Under the pieces are notes generated by a model. That model searched no databases. It saw only the letters and a program-made list of their open reading frames with translations, and was not told where the DNA came from. A stretch of 64,000 nt of DNA from Puccinellia tenuiflora (Eukaryota > Streptophyta > Magnoliopsida > Poales > Poaceae). The stretch spans positions 677,524 to 741,523 of the forward strand of contig QRDG01000529.1 of NCBI GenBank assembly GCA_012064385.1. The letters are read 5' to 3'. The number at the start of each line of letters is the position of its first letter. The first letter of the stretch is position 1. The translations under genes and the position numbers were made by a program. Below are positions 57,243 to 64,000 of this stretch, piece by piece.

Positions 57243-58124
57243 CCGGGAAATAGCGCCGCAGCTGGGGGATGAGCGGAAAGTACCACACAACTTTTCGAGG
57301 AACTTTATTCCTCCCTTTCTTGTATCGAGCAGCCTTGCACACAGGACATGTGGTCTTTTCCGCGTCCCCTTCCCGAAAGATGTAGCAGTCGTTGATGCAC
57401 ACGTGGTATTTTTCCTACGGTAGATCAAAGGGGCACACAATTTTCTTGGCCTCATCACAACTTTTAGGACAAGTGTTCTCTTTTGGAAGCTTGCTCTGCC
57501 GTATTGCAGACTTGCGTCGAGGCTTACATCGCTCCATTTGTATCTTTCCTTCATCTGCAGAACATCGAGCGCTACTTTCAAGCGGGAGTCATCCGGTTCG
57601 CAATCTGGATACAACGGAGTATTCGAGTCTATCTCTAGTTGCGCCAGTTTAGATTGCTCTATTGCAGCAGATCTGGGGTTAGTCGTCTTCTTGAGAAGCA
57701 GTTCTTTGAGATGAGGGTCCCGCACGACTGAAGTTAGCGGTGCCCACGTGTCCTCGTCTTCCTCCGTTACGTGTTGCTCATCACTGTCTTCTCTAACATA
57801 TATATCATGGTGCGGATGAGCAGGCTCTTGATCATCTTCTTGCACCTCATTGCCATCACTAACCTGCTGCCATTCCTGATCATTTCCTGCTGCCGCCTCA
57901 TGGATTTCGTCATTGTCTTCATCATCACTTATCCACTGAGTGTGTCCCACCATGAAACTACGCCTGAGCAGGTGCTCCAGCAACTGTCCGCTAAAGGGGT
58001 CGAGGGCGCCCTCTAGTCTGCATTTTGTACACGGACATTGTATCATTTTGCGATTATTCTATTACATGTCTTCCGTCGCGTGCCTCAAGTATCTATTCAT
58101 GACACGTTCGCTCAAAGTGACCAT
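57243..58124 (-). pseudogene. TNP2 transposase, N-terminal segment (transposase-associated domain)
   Basis: An ATG at 58,124 opens a short frame stopped before 58,046. From there MIQCPCTKCRLEGALD...LLRRSFMVGHTQWISDDED matches the CPCxKC zinc-binding transposase-associated domain of CACTA proteins. Acidic sequence follows, then DVLQMKERYKWSDVSLDASL. A frame slip near 57,500 and a TAG at 57,415-57,417 break it. Beyond, in the shifted frame, are YHVCINDCYIFREGD, CPVCKAARYKKG and VVWYFPLIPQLRRYF, up to solo LTR B. Confidence 0.82.
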
Positions 58125-58769
58125 TATCGCCTGCACGGTGTAGAACAAATAATACAATTATTAGAACCATATATATATATCATTTTTCACAAAAAAATTC
58201 GGCATGAGCTTCCTAGAAATAGGACCTAAGAGGAAGTGCCAAATTTGCCGAGACGGAAATTAATCAACATCCCGGCAAAATATTGGCAACTCATTTTAAT
58301 TTCACAAAAAATCATTAATTTCGGTCCATTCCGACAAATTTCGGTCAAATTTCACAAAAAATCATTAATTTCGGTCCATTCCGACAAATTTCGGTCAAAT
58401 TTCACAAAAAATCATTAATTTAATTTATTATATAAAAGTCAATCCACCGTAATTAGATGACCACACGTACGAGATCGAGTCAAGTTCACCGAGAAATTGA
58501 TGTGTAATGCTTGTAGCTAGAACGATGTGTTGGAGAGAGAGAGAGATAGGACTAGATCTAGAGTTGTGGAGGGAAATCCTTTGGTGGATAGGTTGGAGAG
58601 AGGGAGGTGAGGCTAGATCTATCAACTAAAGTAGTTTTTATTGGTTGAAACTAGAGGAAATGATGGGGGTGGCATTTAATGGAGTAGCAACAATGGGGAG
58701 TGAAGAGGAGAGGAAAGTGCAATAATGGAGAGGAGAAAGGGGGCTGGTCGGGTTGGTGAAAATGCCAGG
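58125..58769 (-). other. Upstream region of TNP2
   Basis: It holds a module at 58,195-58,285 (aaatttgccgagacggaaattaatcaacat region) resembling the one upstream of the left CACTA gene, and 50-bp tandem repeats. 58,430-58,769 has no recognised feature apart from GA-rich stretches. Confidence 0.5.
58301..58420. repeat. 50-bp tandem repeat, about 2.4 copies
   Basis: The segment 'ttcacaaaaaatcattaatt' recurs at 58,301, 58,351 and 58,401, with identical intervening sequence between the first two copies. Confidence 0.92.
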
Positions 58770-59079
58770 AAATCACTGGCGAACAAATGGAAGGTTCGCC
58801 AGTGGTACATGCCTTACCACTGGCGAACCATGTGCGTCCTTCGCCAGTGGTAAACGCGGGACCGAGGGACCCCAGCGGGACCATCTACCGCTGGCGAACG
58901 ACATTTCCTGTTTGCCAGCGGTTCCCAACTTACCGCTGGCGAACAGGTACGTGCGTTCGCCAGCGGTAGATGGCCCCGCTCAGTACGCCCGGGTCCACAT
59001 TTACCACTGGCGAAGCGCGCGCACAGTTCGCCAGTGGTAAGACATGTACCACTAGCGAATCAGTTTTACAGTTCGCCAG
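58770..59079. repeat. Right CACTA subterminal repeats
   Basis: Facing 'ccactggcgaac' and 'gttcgccagtgg' pairs recur five times or so up to 59,079, where the gypsy LTR interrupts the last repeat. The CACTA terminus is not in the window. Confidence 0.9.
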
Positions 59080-60168
59080 TGTCGGCACAGTGGAAACCAG
59101 GGTACCACGGGCCGGCCTGCCAGGGCCCACGAGATTCTTCAGGCATTTTTCGCTAAGGACCAGGCTCTCCAAGCCTGGCGAGCCTCGCGAGGAGTCTTCT
59201 CTCCTCGCTGAGGGTTCTCTCCCCTGGCGAGGGACCGCTCCTCGACAAGGCGTCTCCGACGCCACCCGCAATTCTGCTAAGGACCAAGCCGAAGGGCTCG
59301 GCGAGGCTTTTTCGCCTCGCGAGGCTCCTTCCTCGCAAAGCCATCTCTGCCTCCGCGGCAGAGTGCACATGGGCTCTGTGCCATGTGCAGAGTGACGCGC
59401 ACGCCTGCACGTGATGACGACGACGCCGCAGTTGCCGTTTCCATGTATAAAGCAGTCAACAAAGCGGCACCAAGCAAAGCGGACAACGAGTATTGCCTCT
59501 TTGGTGATAAGGGAACCGTCTGCAGCTACGCTCCAAGGACGACGTCACCGTGGTCACATCCCAACTCAGCAAGCGCCAGCCCACCGTCCGGCTGGCCGGT
59601 GGCCTTTTCCAGCTTTGGTGACGCCGCTCCCCTGCCGGAGACCGCGTCCATGAGCTTTACCTTTATGGTGGACTCCGCCTTTATCGTGCACCCTGCCTCC
59701 TTCCGCGTCGCCATGTGGTAACCCTTCCCGCCCAAATGTTTGGGCAGAAGAGGTCCAAGACGCCTATAAAAGGAGGGGGAGCACGCCCAAGCAAAGGGTT
59801 TGATCTTGGGGAGAGGTTCGATCCTTGGTAGGCACTCTAGGTTCAGGTTCGGAATCTGGAGCTTAGACGAAACCCTAGATCTGAAGACTAGCAAGTAGCC
59901 ATTGTTAGCCACCCCGAGCTCGACAAGCTCTCCTTATACTGTAAACCTCTCCAAGCAGTGCAATACACCATAGCAGGACGTAGGGGTTTTACCTCCCAAA
60001 GAGGGCCCTGAACCTGGGTAAGATCTTGTGTCCATCTCTGCAGTGTGTCCCGCAGCGAGTCCGACGAGCACCGTCGCCGGAGCAAGTTGAGGGTTGTTTG
60101 ACTCCGCGTTCAGCCCCTTACACGATACCTTGAGAGACATCCCTAGTTCCTGGGACAGATCTCCGACA
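59080..60168 (+). repeat. 5' LTR (1,089 bp)
   Basis: Ends TGTCGGCACAG and ...CTCCGACA, and a TATA box TATAAAA at 59,765-59,771. U3 contains several short inverted repeats built on 'cctcgcgagg' and 'ggcgaggc'. No gene. Confidence 0.9.
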
Positions 60169-60170
60169 TT

Positions 60171-60188
60171 TGGCGCGCCAGGTAGGGG
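60171..60188 (+). promoter_or_regulatory. Primer-binding site
   Basis: TGGCGCGCCAGGTAGGGG starts 2 nt after the LTR, the standard position. Identical sites are common in grass gypsy elements; I did not assign the tRNA. Confidence 0.75.
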
Positions 60189-60219
60189 GCTGAGGCGCGT
60201 CTTCATCCTCGACACAGCC

Positions 60220-61865
60220 ATGGCCGGCTCTCGTGCCGAACGTCTCGCTCGCCGGACGGCTAGCGTCGCCACCGCTCCTCCTGCCGGCCGCCCGCGCGGC
60301 CGCCCGCGTGGGAGTGCTGCTCCGGAGCGCCACGTCGACCCCGAGCCCCGCGTCGAGCACCCGGAGGACGACGACCACCACGACCACGCCGAGGACGACC
60401 ACGGCGACGAAGAGGTTTCCTCTCTGCACCCGTCGCGGGACCGTGCTGCCTCCTCGCTGGGCCGCCCTGCGCCCAGCCCGGCAATTGCGCTTCTCATGGT
60501 GCAGGAGCTGCTGCAGTACCGCCCCATGCCGGAGGCCCAGGAGGCCTGGCTCAACCGCCTCTCGGAGCTCGTCGGCGCCGCTCGCGTCGCCGCTCCTGCT
60601 CCGTCCCGTTCGCTGGTTCCTTCGGGCCGCGTGGGGGACGTGGCGCACGGCGCCCCTCCCGCGCCTCCTCTCCACCCTGCGCCTGCTGCTGCTCCACCAG
60701 TTCCACCGCAACCTGCTCTAGCGGGGGCTCCTCCTCGCGACAACCGCGCTGTGTCGCACGCGTCGTCGCCGCACGACTGCCAAATCGTGCAGCGAGCCCC
60801 TGAGGATGCACGCGTGAGCATCGAGCGCCAGCAGGACAAACACAACCGCGCCGTCCAGGTCGTCGCCACCGCCGGGCGTCACCTCCGCGCCGCCCTCGCC
60901 AGCGGCCCAGTCACCTACGGCACGACGGTTGCGTTCACTCGCAGCCTCCATCGCGTCGTCTGGCCCGTCAAGTTCAGGCCAGACCTACCTCCACGCTACG
61001 ACGGCAAGAACAACCCCCTGGAGTACCTGCAGCTCTACACTCTGGCATCCAGGCCGCCGGGGGTGACGACAAGGTCATGGCGAACTGGTTCCCCATGGCC
61101 CTCAAGGACTCCGCGTCCTCTTGGCTCACCAACCTCCCCGCTGAGTCCATCAACACTTGGGAGGAGCTCTGCCGATGCTTCGTCGCCAACTTCAAGGGCA
61201 CGTGCGAGCGCGGTCTCACCTACAACGACCTCCGCGCCGTGCGTCAGAAGCCCGGCGAGACCCTCCGCAAGTACATCCAGCGCTTCAGCCAGGTGCGCAA
61301 CAAGATCCCCAACGCCACCGACGCGCAGGTCATTTCGGCTTTCCAGGCTGGAGTGACCGACGTGCGGATGCTCGAGAAGCTCGGCATCCACGACAACATC
61401 ACCACCGTCGTCAAGCTCTTCGACTTGGCGGACAAGTGCGCCAAGGCTGAAGAGGGCCGCTTGTTCGTCAAGAATGAGCCAGGGGACCCCACCGAGGAGT
61501 CCAAGAAGAAGAAGAAATCCTCTGAGAAGCGCAAGACCACTGCGGTCCTCGCGGCTGAGCCTGACGCCAAGCAGCCTCGCCAAGCTGCCGCTCCAGCCGC
61601 GGGGTCCGAGAAGAAAGACGGCCGCCCTTTCTGCGTCTACCACAACAGGCATTCTCATGCCACCGAGGACTGCTACGACGTCAAGAGGCTCATCGAGGCT
61701 CGCGAGCGGGAGCAAGGCCACGGTGGCCGTCGCGGCGGCCACAGCGGCCGCGGGGGGCGACGCAGGAACAACAACTACAACGACAACTACTAGCAGAACC
61801 CCCAGGCCAACGTTGTCAAGCCCGCGAACGACAACCTGCCTGCCGAGGCTGATGAGGGCTACTAG
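60220..61865 (+). pseudogene. Gypsy gag, frameshifted
   Basis: ATG at 60,220 (MAGSRAERLARR...). A basic, then His/Asp-rich and Pro/Ala-rich N-terminus precedes the capsid start (FRPDLPPRYDGKNNPLEYLQLYT). A 1-nt deletion near 61,041 shifts the frame. The capsid continues (MANWFPMALKDSASSWLTNLP, FKGTCERGLTYNDLRAVRQKPGETL), followed by a Lys-rich stretch and a single knuckle-like FCVYHNRHSHATEDCYDVKR and an Arg/Gly-rich end. TAG codons at 61,791-61,793 and 61,863-61,865 interrupt the passage into protease. Confidence 0.88.
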
Positions 61866-62650
61866 GTGCCTCGCGGCGTCGCCTGCATCCTCGTGGGGCT
61901 CAGGCCCCTCGCTCCAACCGCTACTTCAAGCAGTTCGCCCGTGAGCTCGCAGCAGCCCTCCCCGGGGTTGAGGCCTCCAGGCCCCTCAAGTGGTCTGAGC
62001 ACCCCATCACTTTCGACTCCACAGACCACCCCAAGTCCACCTCGACTGTGGGCACCATCCCGCTGGTCTGCACCCCCACCATCAACAACATCGCCGTCTC
62101 TAAGACGCTCATTGATGGGGGTGCCGGCCTCAACGTCATCTCTGTCGAGACATTCGAGAAGCTGCAGGTGCCCTATGAGCGGCTCATGCCCACCAGGCCC
62201 TTCTCGGGGGTGACGGAGGGCCTCACGACTCCTTTGGGGCAAGTGAGGCTCGCGGTCACTTTCGGCACCCAGACCAACTACCGCACCGAGCTAATCGACT
62301 TCGACGTCGCGCACATCGGCCTGCCCTACAACGCCATCCTCGGTTACCCCGCCCTCGCCAAGTTCATGGCGGTGACCCACCACGCCTACAACCTCGTCAA
62401 GCTCCCTGGCTCGGGTGGCACCATCGTCATCCGCGGCGTAGTCTCAGACGCCATGTACGCCGCGCAAGCGGCCTACAAGGCTGCCGCGGTGGCGTCTCCC
62501 GCCGACGAGGATGAGGAACCCCTCCCGAGGCCTTCCGCGAAGAAGAAGCAGCTTTTCTCTCAGGAGAAGGCCGCGACAAAGCAAGTGCCTCTGGAGGCAA
62601 GCGGCTCGGGGGCTAGCGTCACCATCGGCGCCAACCTGCCTCCCAAATAG
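61866..62650 (+). pseudogene. Gypsy aspartic protease region
   Basis: A frame slip near 61,893 separates the gag end from the protease frame. LIDGGAGLNVISVETFEKL is the catalytic loop (D-G-G) and AILGYPALAKFMAVTHH the C-terminal landmark. A TAG at 62,648-62,650 separates it from RT in the same frame. Confidence 0.85.
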
Positions 62651-64000
62651 GAAAGCGCGCTCGTCGCCTTCCTCAGGGCAAACTCTGACATGTTCGCTTG
62701 GACACCGTCAGATATGTCCGGAGTACCGAGAGAGGTGATCGAGCACCACTTAGCCATGTGTCCAAACGCACGCCCTGTCAAGCAAAAAGCGCGGTGCCAG
62801 GCGCCAGAGAAGCAAGATTTCATCGTCAAGGAGGTGGAGAAGCTGAAGAAGGCTAGCATCCTCAAGGAAGTGGTCCACCCCACTTGGCTCGCCAACGGCG
62901 TGGTCGTCCCCAAGCACACCGGAGGGAGCCGCCTCTGCATCGACTTCACCGACCTCAACAAGGCCTGCCCCAAGGACCCCTATCCCCTCCCGAGGATCGA
63001 CCAAATCGTGGACTCCACCGCCGGCTGCGCACTCCTCTGTTTTCTGGATGCCTTCTCTGGTTATCACCAGATCAAGATGGCGAAGGAAGACGAGGAGAAG
63101 ACAGCATTTCTCACCCCTTGTGGTGTGTTTTGCTATGTCTGCATGCCCTTCGGCCTGAAGAACGCCGGCGCCACTTTCCAGCGCCTCATGAGGATCGCCT
63201 TGGGGGCTCAAATGGGGAGGAATGTAGAGGCCTACGTCGATGACATCGTCGTCAAGACCCGCGAGAAGGACACGCTTATCCAGGACCTCGAGGAGACCTT
63301 TGCCAACCTGCGCAAGGTCAACATCAAGCTGAACCCCACCAAGTGCGTCTTCGGGGTCCCTTCAGGCAAGCTCCTCGGGTTCCTGGTATCCCACCGCGGC
63401 ATCGAGGCCAACCCCGACAAGATCAAAGCCATAGAGCAGATGCAGCCTCCTCGATGCCTCAAGGACATGCAACGCTTGGCGGGATGTATGGCCAGCCTTG
63501 GCCGTTTCATCTCCAAGTTCGGCGAGAGGGCGCTGCCATTTTTCAAGATCATGAAGAGGTCCGGTCCCTTCAAGTGGACCCCTGAAGCAGCAAAGGCCTT
63601 TGAGGACCTGAAGAGATATCTGGCGAGCCCACCCATCATGGTTTCCCCACGCCCTCGCGAGCCTCTGAAGCTGTATCTCGTAGCCACTCCTCAGACGGCA
63701 AGCGCGGTTTTGGTGGCCGAAAGGGAAGAGCCAGTCCCCGCCAAGCAGAGCTCCGCCTCGCCAAGCCCAGAACCCCCCGACAAGGAAGCAGCCTCGTCAG
63801 GCCCCCAGCCTCAAGAAACCCTCACCGAGGACTCCACAGAGCCTGGAGAGGAGCCATCCGCTGCCACGCCAACGACTACCCTCGTCGAGCATCCCGTGTA
63901 CTTCGTCAGCACAGTGCTACGGGACGCTCGCGAGCGCTACCCCATGCAGCAAAAGCTCCTCTTCTCGCTCCTCATCGGCTCCAGGAAGCTGCGCCACTAC
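62651..64000 (+). CDS. Gypsy reverse transcriptase and start of RNase H, open to window edge
   Basis: About 450 codons without a stop run from 62,651 to the end of the window. In order: DMFAWTPSDMSGVP, WLANGVVVPKHTGGSRLCIDF (RT motif 1-2), LCFLDAFSGYHQIKM, MPFGLKNAGATFQRLM, catalytic YVDDIVV, KLLGFLVSHRGIE, and after an Ala/Pro/Glu-rich insert the RNase H entry VYFVSTVLRDARERYP...LIGSRKLRHY. Expression as part of a polyprotein is prevented by the upstream TAG codons. RNase H catalytic residues and integrase lie outside the window. Confidence 0.9.

Larger units (their letters stand above)
44741..59079 (-). mobile_element. Large CACTA transposon, right terminus cut off by a gypsy element
   Basis: The left end is CACTAGTAGGAAAAAGCC, next to CCT (44,738-44,740, candidate target duplication). 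Palindromically arranged subterminal repeats 'ccgctggcgaac...gttcgccagcgg' cover 44,760-45,003 and 58,770-59,079. Two genes lie on the minus strand: TNP2 transposase (right) and a Transposase_24/Ulp1-like gene (left). The right CACTA terminus is missing because a gypsy LTR begins at 59,080 within a subterminal repeat. A third subterminal block lies inside (50,545-50,690). Two solo LTRs are inserted in TNP2. Confidence 0.92.
59080..64000 (+). mobile_element. Gypsy LTR retrotransposon, 5' part (LTR, gag, protease, RT)
   Basis: The 5' LTR is 59,080-60,168, the primer-binding site follows, and gag starts at 60,220. Protease and RT are downstream and the element leaves the window in RNase H. The TGTCGG...CCGACA LTR ends, GC-rich codons and the DGGAGLN protease are typical of grass Tat-type (RIRE2-like) gypsy elements; the lineage call is an inference. 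It carries one or more frameshifts and several TAG codons. Confidence 0.88.

Noticed and set aside
60233..60721. Overlapping frames on both strands in the gag N-terminus
   Set aside because: Shadows of the GC-rich gag gene, which starts at 60,220 in another frame with the expected position after the primer site.
1..64000. tRNA, rRNA or microRNA genes
   Set aside because: No cloverleaf, rRNA or convincing short microRNA precursor was recognised; long hairpins found here are better explained as foldback transposons and repeats.

Overview
The window is nuclear DNA from a grass, most probably a Triticeae cereal (wheat, Aegilops or barley group). The evidence is the mixture of element types: Tat-, Tekay/Del- and Athila-like gypsy LTR retrotransposons, CACTA elements with 'tagtcccggttcg'-type subterminal repeats, short grass MITEs, and a receptor-like-protein gene typical of grass resistance-gene analogues. 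No organellar or bacterial features and no tRNA or rRNA genes were seen. Well over 80% is transposable-element DNA in nested layers; a 459-bp run of N at 41,477-41,935 marks an assembly gap.

Layout: 1-3,426 is the 3' part of a Tat-lineage gypsy element with a spliced antisense ORF and a 3' LTR. It is inserted in the left LTR of a gene-less large-LTR derivative (3,427-8,189), itself inserted in a CACTA remnant (to 8,700). An ORF1-only LINE-like insert (9,185-10,783) and a foldback element (10,805-11,282) lie upstream of the only clear host gene, an extracellular-LRR receptor-like protein. That gene has exons at 11,674-12,981 and 19,464-21,355 around a 6.5-kb intron. The intron holds a Mutator-type foldback MITE, an array of hairpin-forming tandem repeats, a mini-CACTA and a GC-rich block. 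Next come a PIF/Harbinger-like element (21,469-22,882), a broken GRF zinc-finger gene (23,389-24,024), a 4.3-kb solo LTR with a GGCGC target duplication (24,403-28,697) and a broken gene of unknown function (28,706-29,265).

From 29,448 to the gap lies a Tekay/Del chromovirus on the minus strand with gag, protease, RT, RNase H, integrase and chromodomain remnants broken by stops and frameshifts. After the gap is the 3' part of an Athila-like element (41,936-44,740), cut by a large CACTA element (44,741-59,079). The CACTA carries a Transposase_24/Ulp1-like gene and a TNP2 transposase gene split by two solo LTRs of one family in opposite orientations. It has an extra internal block of subterminal repeats and looks like two CACTA units fused head to tail. 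Its right end is cut by a gypsy element (59,080 to the window edge) with a 1,089-bp 5' LTR, primer-binding site, gag, protease and RT on the plus strand.

How it works together: the host content is small. The receptor-like protein would be a plasma-membrane surface receptor, but its frame is broken in this copy. Everything else is selfish DNA; nearly all its coding regions carry lesions, many of them TAG/TAA at positions where related elements have glutamine. Nesting order can be read from the target-site duplications.
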